DNA of 64,000 nt from Micrasema longulum (lineage: Eukaryota > Arthropoda > Insecta > Trichoptera > Brachycentridae), in contig JAGVSM010003825.1 in NCBI GenBank assembly GCA_022494885.1, positions 18,472-82,471 on the forward strand. The letters are read 5' to 3'. This document shows positions 35,636 through 47,546 of this stretch, in pieces. The notes beneath the pieces were generated by a model that saw nothing but the letters and a program-made list of their open reading frames with translations, was not told where the DNA came from and searched no databases. The position numbers and the translations under genes were made by a program. Numbering within the stretch: the first letter of the stretch is position 1; each line of letters opens with the position of its first letter.

Positions 35636-36920
35636 TTCGACATTTTGATATTATCAATGTTTTTCAAAATAAAAAATTCTGGCTTTTTTCCGATGACAAC
35701 AAGGTACTTAAACTTATTGAATCTCCCAATGATTGTCTTCTTTTTCAACATGATATTAATTGTTTTAATGAATGGTGCGACATCAATTGTGTTCAACTTA
35801 ACATTGACAAATGTAAAATAATATCTTTCTCGCGACGAAAAAAACCTATACAATTCAACTACAAACTAAAAAATACTGCCCTTTCAATGGTTTCGTCAAT
35901 AAAGGATCTTGGCATTACTTTAGATAGTAAACTCTCCTATCGTGAACACATTGATAATATTGTAAACAAATCTCTCAAACTTCTTGGTTTTATCAATAGA
36001 GTGACGGCGGACTTCAAAAATATTAATACCATCAAAACTCTTTATTGCTCACTAGTTCGACACCATCTAGAATACGCTTCTCCTATTTGGTCTCCATTCT
36101 ACAGGACTCATATTGTCCAAGACCGTTTTTTATGAAAAGTGGCATAGTTGCTCGGATTACAAAGGGGTAATTATTCCTATTTTGAAATAGAGCAATCTCT
36201 TAATCTGTCTTCATTGGAGAGACGTAGAACTGTGATAGACCTTATATGCATTTTAAAAATACTTAATACTTTAAGTGATGTCCCATCTCTGTTGCGATCA
36301 ATTTCTTTTCATATTCCCAACCGTGTCACCAGAAGTCAAAATCTGCTATTTATAAAATCTTCTAAGAGCAACTTTGGTTTTTATGCCCCAATGTCCAGAA
36401 TGTGTAGATTAGTCAATTCATCACACGACTTGGAATTTTTTGGGATAGGTCTTCCGGCTTTTCGTAAATCTCTTCGCGACTAAACAGTGTGGGATGAAGT
36501 TGGATTGGCATGGTTTAGCTCGAAGTCTTAGGTCTTTCGTTTTTATGAATATATTGTATATAATTATTGTTTTGCCCTTGTTTGTCTTTGCCAAATAGTT
36601 TTATGTTCTTTTTGTTCAGTTTCTTGCATTTATGTTTCTTCATGTAACTATAATAAATAAATAAATAATAAATAAATAATAAATAAATAATAAATAAATA
36701 ATAAATAAATAATAAATAAATAATAAATAAATAATAAATAAATAATAAATAAATAATAAATAAATAATAAATAAATATAAATAAATAAATAATAAATAAA
36801 TAATAAATAAATAATAAATAAATAATAAATAAATAATAAATAAATAATAAATAAATAATAAATAAATAATAAATAAATAGTAAATAAATAATAAATAAAT
36901 AATAAATAAATGATAAAAAA
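35636..36920 (+). pseudogene. 5'-truncated LINE reverse transcriptase with 11-bp minisatellite tail
   Basis: One frame from 35636 contains 'FWLFSDDNKVLKLI', which looks like a degraded YADD active-site box (F-S-D-D), then 'WCDINCVQLNIDKCKIISFS' and 'DLGITLDSKLSYREHID', the thumb region of non-LTR RTs. A stop at about 36133 breaks the ORF and it resumes to 36483. The 3' end carries AATAAATAAAT-type units from 36648 to about 36920, an expanded tail. Dead copy, family of 28975-29640. Confidence 0.85.
36650..36915. repeat. 11-bp minisatellite (TAATAAATAAA)n
   Basis: Roughly 24 head-to-tail copies, with one shortened unit near 36770. The opposite strand forms an apparent ORF of IYYLF repeats that is a by-product of the repeat. 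Confidence 0.95.
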
Positions 36921-37199
36921 AAAATAAAAAAAAAAATAAACATATTTAAAGGAACATAAAATTATTACACACTGACAAATATTTCATTTTACAGTGTTTT
37001 AAAAAGTTTTTTTTGAAGTCGCAAAATTTTGTATTAAAAATATCTAAAGGGAACAAAGTAAATTAAATTTGGAGCAGCTACGATAAATAAACGAGTTTTG
37101 AACATAATTTTTTTCGGGCAATGCATTATAAAAAAAATGAACTTATCGCGTAGATTCGATTTCCACCCGACACGTGATGGTGCATATATTGTCTGCTAT

Positions 37200-37275
37200 A
37201 TAAAGAACACGGTAATCAGCCTTACGCTTTAGGTGTCAGTCTAAGGACACTTAAATATTGCCTTGTAAAATTACC
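37200..37275 (-). repeat. SINE body fragment
   Basis: 'GGTAATCAGCCTTACGCTTT' and 'GGTGTCAGTCTAAGGAC' match the 41281-41330 part of the reverse-oriented SINE. Confidence 0.5.
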
Positions 37276-37875
37276 GTTTAATCCAATATTGCTCCACATA
37301 AGTCATAGTCAAAATATCTTTGTCTACAAAGGCATAGAAAATTAGAATAATCTCCCCAATTAACTTAAAACTATTTAAACTAATATATCAATTAATAAAT
37401 TCAAAGCAAATGTAAATAAATGTTTTGAACCTGTGTAAAACCTGCATTTTATTTTAATTAGTATTAATGTATTATTATTTTCTGTTTTTCCTTTTATATC
37501 CTTAAAGTTTTTTTTTAATGTACTCGCATATTTCAAAATTATATAAATTCTAAAAAATAAATAACTATAGCAGTGTAAGTCACTCTCCAAGCACAAAAGC
37601 TAGTCTCTTTTTTTAGAGAGTTACAGTTATTACATTGACTAGATGTATAAAAGTAGATTTGTATTAGCATAAAAACACATGTACAATTTATGAAGATATA
37701 TTGATTACTAAATTTCATGTCGAACATCGCACTACAATATTTCAAAGTCCGAGGACATCAAAACTTTAATCATAAAGCCGATCATTTTATTCGTTTTGTA
37801 AATCATACAGTCTTTAACAAAATAACAAAAATAACGTCACTAACCGTTTTTACATTTAAATTTGTGGGTACAATC

Positions 37876-38075
37876 AGCGTTGTAAATCCTACCGATTTTT
37901 CGGCAGATCTACCGATTTTCTGTGAAATCTACCGATTTTCCGAATTTGATCGAAATTCTTCCAAATTTTTAAACTTTTACATTTTTTTTTACTATTTATT
38001 TGTCCCCAATATAAGGAATTCACTTGTAAAAAGAAACAAAATGATAGAATTATTGAAATCAGTAGAAAAATAATG
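37876..38075 (+). mobile_element. hAT-like left end
   Basis: CAGCGTTGTAAATCCTACCG then TTTTTCGGCAGATCTACCG repeats, matching 22931. The right part diverges after about 120 bp. The inverted end at 39445 could be its partner, but the 8-bp flanks do not match. Confidence 0.45.
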
Positions 38076-38084
38076 CATTTTATT

Positions 38085-38180
38085 TTATTTATTTATTTAT
38101 AAATTTTATCGTAAATACAATTTTATGATCACTTTGCCCAGCTAAAAAGGGTACATACCCCATTCCAAGCTAGGCAATTA
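38085..38180 (-). repeat. LINE 3' tail
   Basis: Reverse of 45370-45460: shared GGGTACATACCCCATTCCAAGC and ACTTTGCCCAGCTAA, with TTTATTTATTTATTTA as the tail. Confidence 0.65.
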
Positions 38181-38269
38181 CATTTAAATACATGATAATG
38201 GTTTACAATGTAATATAAAGCACAGACCAATAAAATATAAACTATCTCGTATACACATTTTGAAACAAA

Positions 38270-38320
38270 TACATACACATACACACACATATACATATAT
38301 ACATACATACACATATATAC

Positions 38321-38365
<45 letters not shown>

Positions 38366-38430
38366 TATACGCACATACATACAAACATACATACACACAC
38401 ATGTACACACATCTATGCGCATACACATAC
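38270..38430. repeat. CA/TA microsatellite
   Basis: ACACATATACATA and (TA)n runs. The overlapping Y/C/V-rich ORFs are artefacts of the repeat. A further TA-rich stretch lies at 38947-39003. Confidence 0.95.
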
Positions 38431-38501
38431 ATAAATTCATAAAAAATAGACAATTTATTTAATATAATGCGAAACTTCATGATTGCCATTTGTATATATA
38501 A

Positions 38502-38878
38502 ACAGGGTGTTCATGAAACCCTGTCACATCCAAAACCACGATGATCAGAAAAAGCAAGAAGACATATTGGGCACATTAAAATAAATTTATAGAACGAAAA
38601 AAATTTAAAAAATAAAATATCAAAAAAAGCAAATGGTTGCTTACTTCTGCAGGGGGGAAAAGATGAGGGAGAAGGGGAGGCTTATACACCATGGACCACG
38701 CGGCCACATCCCCCTCGCTTCTTCCCTGCAGAAGTAAGCAACCATTTATTAAAAAAAATATTTTATTTGAAAAAAAATAAAAAAATTCTAAATATTTTTT
38801 TTATTATGCTAAAATGTCTTCTTGCCCATACTGATCATCGTGGTTTCGGATGTGACAGGGTTTAAAAAACACCCTGTG
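38502..38878. mobile_element. Near-perfect foldback MITE
   Basis: Outer arms: ACAGGGTGTTCATGAAACCC and CACATCCAAAACCACGATG at the left, mirrored at 38830-38877. Inner arms: AATGGTTGCTTACTTCTGCAG at about 38632, mirrored at about 38727. The whole ~376 bp can fold into one hairpin. No ORF. Confidence 0.85.
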
Positions 38879-39009
38879 TATTTATGTATATATTTTTAAA
38901 TTTTATTTTTAATATCCAGTTGGATTCTCCAATCATCTCATGCCTAATATATATATATATATATTAGATATGAGATCTTCTTGCTTATATATATATATAT
39001 ATATAAACA

Positions 39010-39446
39010 AAATTGAAATGATAATTGACATATGGTTCTTGAAACTCACTCTATACTATAGTAAGAAATAGGATTAATAAATAATATGCCAAAAAGGAGT
39101 GAGTACTGAATCAAATAATGCAAAAATGCATAGCAAAAAAGCATAAAATTATCAAGATATAAAAACAAAAATATGGAAGGAAAGCAGATTTGTCAATTTT
39201 TGCTAATTGCTAATCTCGAACTTTATAAAAATTGACAACCTCGTCCCTATCGATGTGCAGCAACCAATTGCAAACATTGTTCTTACATTGGCACTTGTGG
39301 AGTTCTTTATGGCTGACGGAAGTTGATAAAAAAATTTGGAGCCAGGAAGGTAAAGTAATAATGAATCATAATAATAAATCTACCGAAGTCTACCGATTTA
39401 TTTTTACGTATCTACCGATTATCACATGATGGGGGTTGGCAACGCA
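39010..39446 (+). repeat. Repeat D copy 2 joined to a hAT-like right end
   Basis: 39010-39250 matches 26340-26640. 39380-39446 has TCTACCGA repeats and ends GGTTGGCAACGC, the inverse of the CAGCGTTGC end. The P-like element at 39455 follows immediately. Confidence 0.5.
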
Positions 39447-40263
39447 TTTAGCATCATAGAATTAAGAATAGTCCAGAAACCGCATGCGCACATCAAACAA
39501 AAGGCGACTCAACTACTCATAAATGAGTAGGTTTACGTTTTGACCAATTAGTTTCATTGTAGACGTCGCTCAGTACGCAACTCCTGATTTGAATTCAACT
39601 ATGCCGTGTTGTGTCCTTTTAAAGTTTAGAAATACTGCTAGGATCTTTAAAGAAACAGGATGCAATCACATTTCATCTGTAATTTGCAAATGAATGTGTA
39701 TATAACAAATGCATTACTTGAAACTTGATTTTTTCCATCTGTCAGATTGTCGAAGAAACAAAATGGAAATTTCGTTGGTGTTGCCAGGGTAGAATTTTTG
39801 TTACCTTACTTTGGTCATCTAATAAAAGAACTAATGAAAATTAGACCTCGGATTAAACAACGCCGTGGGAGACATTTGAACGACATTATCTTTAAAACAT
39901 CAAATATTATTTAACATGATATAAATATGTCCGTTTCATGTCAAATAAAATTTGTTTTATATTTTAATTTCAAAGTTCATTAATTCAATTACTCTTATTA
40001 AATAACCCTTTACTTATGTTCTCTGTTGTGTCAATCAACGTTTCCGCGTGCACAATAAAATTTTAGAGAAATTAACAGATTACTTTTTTTTAACCTTACA
40101 TTTGTGTTATGTTTTTTTTTTTCCCATCAAGCAACATTACCCGGCGACTTCACGAATACGCGCGGTGAAAGTAAACCGGAGTGGGGGAATTATTGGACAC
40201 AGTCCGATGTATTTAAATATGATTTTACGCTCCTTCTGGACTATTCTTAATTCTGTTTAGCAT
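39447..40263 (+). mobile_element. P-superfamily-like THAP element with perfect 8-bp target duplication
   Basis: The element proper is 39455-40255. TTTAGCAT at 39447-39454 and again at 40256-40263. The left end CATAGAATTAAGAATAGTC is mirrored by GACTATTCTTAATTC at 40237-40254. Inside, from ATG at about 39601, 'MPCCVLLKFRNT' and a shifted 'FKETG' are a decayed THAP exon 1. Exon 2 is absent. 801 bp, non-autonomous; same family as 14770 and 32169. Confidence 0.8.
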
Positions 40264-40599
40264 ATCGAAATAGATTCTGGAATCAGGTAGAAACTTAAAT
40301 TAGATACAAATAAATGTATGAATCTTATTATTATGTATTAAATTTTATTTCTGATACATTCCTGTATTTTATGTAGTAAACCTTGAGCCCAGTGATTTAT
40401 GACATGCTTTAGCGTTGTAGCCTAGCCGGTAGTGATTGGTTTTGTGAACGGAGAAAACGCGTTTTGAAAAACGCGTTCAATCTTAACATAAAATTTTATT
40501 TATCGATCCTCCACGAACAAACCTTTGCAACATATCAAAGAAATTGTCACTAGTTTTCATTATACTTTCGTTTCCTTTAGTAGACTAACTCCAATGCAA

Positions 40600-41075
40600 T
40601 ATTATTATTATTATTTATTTATTTACACACATAAGTTTGTTGTACATGATTTAAAACATAAGTCCCAACTCCATGGGACTAAAAGTCTTGTGTTGAGATG
40701 GGACTAGCAATTAGTTGACATAGACACATGAGTATATCACCACAAATATAGGATCAGAAACATAGATTTTTTTATTTTAAATACACATATATATGGCACA
40801 TTAATCTGGTAAACAGTAAACTCAAATATTCGGGAAATTATCAAGGAGTTTCCTACTCAAATCCTTCCCACTAAGGAAAATCCAGTCCTTAACTACTTTT
40901 TAAAAATTGTTTTTGTCCTTGAGAGCTTAATACGCTCTTCCAAAATATTGAACACTCTCGGTGCGATAAATGAGAGATGTCTCTGAGCAAAAGTCATACG
41001 GGTTTTGGGTATGACGTAATTCATGCTCTGGGAAAACCTCTTACGGACCTCTCCTTATTGTTCGACCAGAAGTGT
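40600..41075 (-). pseudogene. LINE C-terminal relic
   Basis: The minus strand reads 'QRHLSFIAPRVFNILEERIK' then a TK-rich FKK stretch, equal to the usual 'APRxWNxLP...FKK' ending. A 3' UTR with TTATTTATTT (reverse tail) starts at about 40605. Frameshifts present. Confidence 0.65.
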
Positions 41076-41160
41076 GTAAGTAGAAGTGTACATATAATAT
41101 TTAAACCACGCATATATCGAATCGAAAAAAGTTATCTACCCATAGGCAGAATGGGAATGC

Positions 41161-41421
41161 TCATCATCATCATTACCTTTCCGCACCGAATGGCGCATAG
41201 GGCACTGCATTGGCACACCAATCGCAGCGTATTTTGATAGTTGTTGTAACATGAAAATAAAATGATCAGCCTTACACTTCAGGTGTCAGATTAGGGACTA
41301 TGAAATACTCTAGCGTAAAACACCTTTTTAAATATATATTTTAAGTCAACCATGTGGGAATCGAACGCGAGATTTCTTGCATGGTAGGCAAATGCGCTGA
41401 CCATTACGCAACGAGGCTGAC
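41161..41421 (-). repeat. Full-length tRNA-derived SINE
   Basis: The reverse copy begins at 41421 with GTCAGCCTCGTTGCG, the A box-like TTGCGTAATGG, then B box GTTCGATTCCC. The body 'CTGACACCTGAAGTGTAAGG' follows, then 'CAATGCAGTGCCCTATGCGCC'-like sequence, ending in a (GAT)n-rich 3' end at 41161. Same family as 58691-58960. About 630 bp upstream of the IR gene 2 start. Confidence 0.75.
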
Positions 41422-42052
41422 GAAATGTTGAACATGGTAAAAATTACAAGGGTTAGAAAATTACAACTTCAATATTGCGCATTTTAACAATGGAGGAACT
41501 AAATTGAATCCTTATCTTGTTTTAAAGAACGATTTGTCAAAAAATCACGTTTCAAATGTGGCATGTGAAAAATAATGTAAACATTTGTCTTTGAAAATTT
41601 CCGTATATTTATTAGCGTGACAACTAAATGTATTTAAAATGAGGTTTAAGTAAACAGTTGAACTTAAAATACAGCGTCCGAGACTTAATGACTATATTAT
41701 CAGATCAATATTTTACCGGGTTTCAAATGACTATTTTCGGCAAGCATGGGCGGTGTTCAAACTTAGACCGACTTAATCACTTCGAAAACAACATTATCGA
41801 AAACAACAAGAATTAAATTAAATGAATTACCCGATATTTTGGTTTCCATACTCTAGAAATAACTCAAGTGTAACACCGGTTGGTTGTATGCTCGGAACGC
41901 CCAATATTACACTGTATAATATTAAACTTTAATTTTGATCGGTGTTTCTATACAACATATTTTGATTGTTGTGAAAATTGGAATTACTTAATGCTGTCTT
42001 TCAATTTTTAAAAATTGTATATCCATTTTAAAACCCGGAAAGCAAAGTAAAT

Positions 42053-44688
42053 ATGGTATGCCAGTATATCTTGTTAATACTACTGCTTGATGGCAATAAT
42101 GACGTGATTAGTCAAGGAATGAACGAGACAGTGGTTGATTATTCAGATATTTTCAATATAAATTCTAATTTACTAGTGAATTATAATCCTCGTTTCGATT
42201 ATACAACTCCTTTTACAAAAACAATAGTGCTTATAGAAGCGCGTAGGAACAGTTCGGAAAATTCGGAAGACTCGGACAGGATCAATTGTTTTATGAACAG
42301 TTTTATAAGCTTTATAAACAGCCGTCGTTTGATTTCGTTCGTAATGTTAAAGGCTAATACGATGATTATCAAATCGGGTATTAGAGAACGAATGCAAAAA
42401 TATCAGAACGAACATTTTATATTGGTATTTGAATCTTTCGAAGCTCTGTGTTCGTCGATAGAGCGTCCGATCCCAATTTATGTAAGATTTAACAGAGCTT
42501 ATTTCGTTCTGGTGGTTACTCTCACAGAATTGCAGGACAGCTACTGCGATGTAATAAAAACACCACAAGCATTAAAAGATGTCACAGAAGAGTATTTTGC
42601 ATCCCTATGGAAACTATTTAAAATATTAGAGGTTATTATAGTTCTCCCTTACTTATGTAATCACATGTACGTAGTAAAGTATGATATTATTAGACCAAAA
42701 CAAGATAGAATGACCATTTTTACGGAAGACACGTTTGATTCCAGTCTTACATTACATTCTTACACAGATTTTAATGGTTTCCCGTTGAAAATCAACTTTT
42801 TTATAAGAGTTCCAACAGCTGTCAATAAAATGCCCAAAACTTTCTTGGACACATATTTGAGAAACGACATTAAGCGCACTGGAAACATAGCAGGACTTGA
42901 TGGATTTGTGTTGGGAAATCTTATTAACAAATTTAATTTCACTCCCATAATTGGAGGTCCAACAGACAAATCTGACTCATATGGAACAATTAAAAACGGT
43001 ACATCTACAGGAAGTTTGAAAGACATAATCAACAAGGAGATGGACATATCGCTGAATGCGAGATTCCTTCGAGAATATGGTACTGACGAAATAGAGTTTA
43101 CTTACCCAATATACTACGACCAGTTCTGCATTTTGGCTCCCAAAGCCCAACGGGTCCCGCAGTGGATGTCCATCTTTCTCATTTTTAGCCCCGATGTTTG
43201 GTTACTCATTTTTATTTGCACCATATGCAGCGGTTTCATCTGGTGGTTTATGAAAACCAGGTTATCAGATAGTGAAAACATTAGAAAAAGACCCAATACT
43301 TTTTATTTTTTGGAGATTTGCCTACTTTTCATTTCGTATCCGGTAACTCTACCGAGAATTTACCAAGAGAGGCTTTTTATTTCCATGTGTCTAATATTCA
43401 ATTTGATTGTTGTCGGAGTCTTTCAGGTAAACTGGCGAAACAAGAAAATATTGTTATAGTCCTTAAAATATAGCTTGATTAGAATAACAGCTGTTAAACT
43501 AATTTCATTAGTGATCGTTTTTATCAGTTATTTCATGCAATCATGAAACTCTGTTTCCAAAAATTTATACAAAAAACGCATAAATAAGCCTATTATAGTG
43601 TGTAACACAATTATTCACCAAAAAATTAGACATTTATACCTTTTTCATGAACAACATCAAAAGAATTATTTTTTTATTCGACGAATTTACATTGATCAAT
43701 TTGTCCCATCTCTAACGTTTTTGCAAAATGATGTAACCTTGTAAGAACGTCGTTAATAATTAGGTTTAGTTTAGTTTTAAAGCTGATTTTATATATTAAT
43801 GTTGATTCATGTTTCAAGCATAGTATTGAAAAAATAAATTAACACACCAGATACAAATGATTTTTCGTGTGTCAATATAAATAACTCCTTTGACGTTACT
43901 ACAAAGTTACGTCTTCACTTTTTCTGACAACTGTCATTCTAATCATGTTACATTTTAAGGACTATAGTTTGTTTATCTCCCGCTATGGGTAAAATGAACA
44001 TGTGATATAATTGAGTCGTATTCTGTTCCAGGGACAACTGAGTACCGTTTACAGCACAACTTCATATTATAAAGATATAAACACCCTCAAAGAGCTCGAC
44101 AAGTCAGGATTGAAAATTGCCACTACCAGCAATGCCGAGATATTCGGAGTCAACATCAGCGCCGTTGGAAATAGTTTGTCTAAGAAGATAATCAAGAGTA
44201 GTAATGACTCTACCGAAAAAGCTGCCAAAGAAAGAAAAACTGCCGTTGTCGAAAGACGAACGGATGCATTTTCTGTCATAGAACTCCTCTTCACGAATCG
44301 GTACGGAGAACAGCAACTGCACATTGTGGATGAGTGTCCCAGGACTTACCACATGTCTTACATCGTGTACAGGGGGTTTCCCTTCCTCAGCCACATCAAC
44401 AACTTCATGGACAGAATATTTGGCGCGGGTTTGTCTTCCAAGTGGTACGATTTTACGCAATACGCGATTCTCCTCAAAGAGAAAATGCAACAGATTGGAA
44501 AAGAAGGGGAAAGAAAGCTCACCCATCTAGACGTTCAAACTTCATTTTATTTCTTAGCAATAGGTTTATTTATAGCGTCAATGACGTTTGTTTACGAGTT
44601 AGCCAAATTCAAAATAAAACATACTCGTAAAGCCACAAAGGTGACCAAAATGATTGTCAAAGCTCAACCATATCCATTTGTTTTTTGA
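42053..44688 (+). CDS. Divergent ionotropic receptor (IR gene 2), complete, two exons
   Basis: Coding exons 42053-43426 and 44032-44688, phase-0 intron (CAG|GTAAAC ... CCAG|GGACAA), about 676 aa. ATG 42053 has A at -3 and opens a signal peptide ('YILLILLLDGNNDVIS'). Order matches IR gene 1: divergent N-terminal region; S1 with 'GLDGFVLGNLI' and 'FTYPIYYDQFCILAPKA' (about residues 280-365); M1 'VWLLIFICTICSGFIWWFM'; pore region about 415-435; M3 up to 458; S2 with 'LHIVDECPRTYH'; M4 about 629-651; basic tail. Both proteins share the key positions in M1-M3 and the 'WYD(F/M)T(Q/M)Y' block. Known: insect IRs are chemosensory cation channels related to iGluRs. No frameshift or stop seen. The ligand is unknown. 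No clear AATAAA near the stop; one lies about 200 bp downstream. Confidence 0.9.
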
Positions 44689-44779
44689 TAAACTTTAATA
44701 AGTTCCTACTTAATTATAAAAAAAATATGTGTAAACGATGCGATAAACTTAACCAACTCAATCATCTACAAGTACTATT

Positions 44780-45200
44780 ACTATCTTCTAGCAGGGGCGA
44801 ACCGTGTATAGAAGCGATTATGCGCAGCTTACCATTATATTTGACCAACCATAATAATGTTTTATTGTAACTTTATTTACAGAAAAACAAATAAATAATT
44901 ATCATTTATTTTAAATCATTTCCACCGCTTGTATTTTTATCCTAATATAAATATAAATTTTAATAAAGAGCGCTCAGCGCCTGCGGTGAGCCAAGAAACT
45001 AGCCGATCATTCCAGCTTATTTTTTCATACAAATAAGTATACTATACTTTGAATGTACTAACCCCAGTGCGGGTTTTTCTCCTAGATTACACAAAATTTT
45101 TGAAAATTCTTGATTTGGAAAACAGTGTTTCAAACATTGTTTCTCAAGGATTGTTTTTATTTGAGATGGTTCTTTTGACATATACACTACGAATATTTTT
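44780..45200 (+). repeat. Dispersed repeat E, copy 2
   Basis: Begins CAGGGGCGAACCGTG at about 44792 and matches copy 1 (about 13150-14285) without its Helitron. No ORF. Confidence 0.55.
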
Positions 45201-45364
45201 GTACAAACAATATCATTCTAATCGTACAAGTCTTTACAAGTCATCCACTTTGATCAAAAGAAAATAAATTACGACTTCAATATATTTTCGCAATATGGAA
45301 TTATCTTTTTTGTTACCCTCTAACAAAATAGTAAATAAAAATTTAAGATAAACTAGAGACACTC

Positions 45365-45465
45365 TGCTTTTAGCTTGGAACGGGGTATGTACCCTTGTTA
45401 GCTGGGCAAAGTGAACATGGAATTGTATTTTGATAAAGAGTGTGAATAAATAAATAAATAAACTT
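45365..45465 (+). repeat. LINE 3' tail
   Basis: 'GGAACGGGGTATGTACCC', 'AGCTGGGCAAAGTGAACATG' and an AATAAATAAATAAATAAA tail; inverse of 38085-38180. Confidence 0.65.
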
Positions 45466-47180
45466 TCCACTCCTACTTTCCTTCATTCATCTTTCACCCC
45501 TCCTCATCAATTTCCTTCTTTTCCTTCCTACTATCTCCCAATTTTATCCATATTTCTTTTATTTTAAAATACAGTATATTTTTTCTTTATATAGTTTAAA
45601 CCGTCGCGTCAACGCTCTATTTTAGTAAAATTATGTGCATATTATATACATATTATTGGATGGCAGGCCCTACTATTTTTATATGTAAATTTTTTTATAG
45701 TTTCTATTTATAATCATTAATTCAACCTCTACATCTGTATGTTTTCGAAATAAATAAAATAACATATTTACAATAGGACTTTGTCTAGGAAAGAGACCAA
45801 TAGTATATAATCACTCGGGAGGAATATTGGATTTAACCTACTCTACAAACAAAAGATTTTTTAAAGATTCTCCTTATGTTTATATAAACCCTTAAAATGA
45901 ATATTTTCATTCATTATTTTCGTTTCGAAAATAAGGTCTTTCGAAAACGATCGTTTCTCAAGTTGGTATTAAATTTTGTCACAGAAGTTCACGAGTAATG
46001 CATTCATTTTAATGTTGGTAATGCCACAGGCCACAGATAGAAATATAAGGAGAGTTGTCTGTGCATATTATCTTAAGCCCCCCCCCCTTACCCACTCCAC
46101 ACTCCAGTTCCAGGCACTGACAGATGAAAGTGAAAACGGATTACATCTTACATCTCGAATTTCTTTTATTATTTTATGGTTTTCAAGCTCTTCTTAATAT
46201 TAATTTATTATGATAATGATAAATTGAATTATAAATTTATCATTAAAAATAATTAATCAGAACTTGTAGCGTTTGATAAGTGACAGGACGCGGAAAATGT
46301 AAACAAACGACACAGAAAAAGGAAGCTATCTACAATACTCTATAAAATCCATAGACATTGATGAAAACAATCCTACGACGACACAAAACATTTGAAGACG
46401 TCATACTTGATGACGTCACGAATTGTTTGTTTTTGGCACCATTCAAATTACTAGAATTTAATCCTTTATATCTTCCTTATTTCTTAACAGATTTTAATAA
46501 GAATAGTACCGATCGGTTTGTGATTTTTTATGTTAATTTATTAGTTAATTAAAAAAATCCATGATAATTTCCCATTTCAGGAGACTGCTGTGAGACATTG
46601 CATACATTTATTTATGGTTAAATCATAACACGGTGCACATATGGTGCTATTTTTTGTTCAGGTAGTGATACGAAATTGATATTTATGTTATAATTTCATT
46701 TTTGTATTTTTGAATAATATGTATGCTTCCACTTTCCATTATATTGTATAGGGCCTGAGATACGTTACTATAAATGATGTAATACATGTATTTTTGTAAT
46801 AAATAAATGTATGAGATAAATTAAAAATCGACTTTCGCTAAACTTGAGTACTGAAATATTGTGAATAAATACTTTTAGGTGACTGTTATTTCATAATAAC
46901 CTTTGAAGTTATGCCCCAATGTCCAGAATGTGTTCATTAATTAATTCGTCACACAACATAATTTTTAATTAACATGACATTCGGTCGAAGAGGATTGATC
47001 TGCTTCTCGATTAAACTGTACAACCTTCTTTTAACCATTTCTTTTAAGTACTAAGAAAAGTACTTTCAGTATAAAATTGCTATCAAAACATGGATAATGG
47101 AGGTCGATTGCGCACGGATTGATGAGTGGATCAGGCCAAATGGTAAAGGTGTTTTTTTATTTGTAGCGTAACTCCTAGGA
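45466..47180. other. AT-rich intergenic DNA with a small LINE scrap
   Basis: 46913-46945 repeats 'ATGCCCCAATGTCCAGAATG' of the LINE at 36385. A C-run lies at 46079-46088. The rest is unrecognised; no ORF with gene-like character. Confidence 0.45.
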
Positions 47181-47546
47181 TCTTCTTTTCCACATCCGCT
47201 CCTAAGTGGAGTATGTGGACATCACCAGTTGCCTCCAGAAGACCCTATCGCCAGCCAGCACTCTCGCTTCTTCCCATGTCAATCCAGCGCCCCTTAATTC
47301 CGCCGAATAAAATCTAAAGATCATCATTGACGGCCTTCCAGGACGGCGTGATCCCGCAGGTTTAAAGAAGAGGCAACTAGGGTTTAGGTTCTTCTGAGGC
47401 ATGCGCAGTACGTGTCTAAGCCAGGTCCACCGCCGCATCCTCAAGACGCTCGTTATAGGAGGCTGCTGCGTCCGTTCTCGGACTTCAATGTTAGTTATAA
47501 AATCGAACCACCTTATACCTAATATTCTTCTACTTCTAGGATACAT
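47180..47546 (-). pseudogene. LINE ORF2 C-terminus
   Basis: An open minus-strand frame of about 114 aa: 'IRWFDFITNIEVRERTQQP', then 'MRRWTWLRHVLRMP', ending 'WRQLVMSTYST' and stop. The 'RRWxWLxHVLRMP' block is characteristic of the C-terminal part of RTE/BovB-like and related insect LINEs. Upstream it is cut off by AT-rich DNA at about 47547. Confidence 0.8.

Noticed and set aside
36640..36920. CRISPR-like array
   Set aside because: Units are contiguous with no unique spacers, in a eukaryotic genome.
36515..36943. 142-codon minus-strand ORF of IYYLF repeats
   Set aside because: It is the translation of the 11-bp minisatellite plus flanking AT-rich DNA.
38129..38489. Y/C/M/V-rich ORFs on both strands
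   Set aside because: Produced by the CA/TA microsatellite.
37876..39446. One complete hAT element between the two CTACCGA ends
   Set aside because: The candidate 8-bp flanks differ and the interior holds unrelated repeats; treated as separate ends.
44067..44526. Minus- and plus-strand ORFs overlapping IR gene 2 exon 2
   Set aside because: Frame shadows of the receptor exon, which has domain support.
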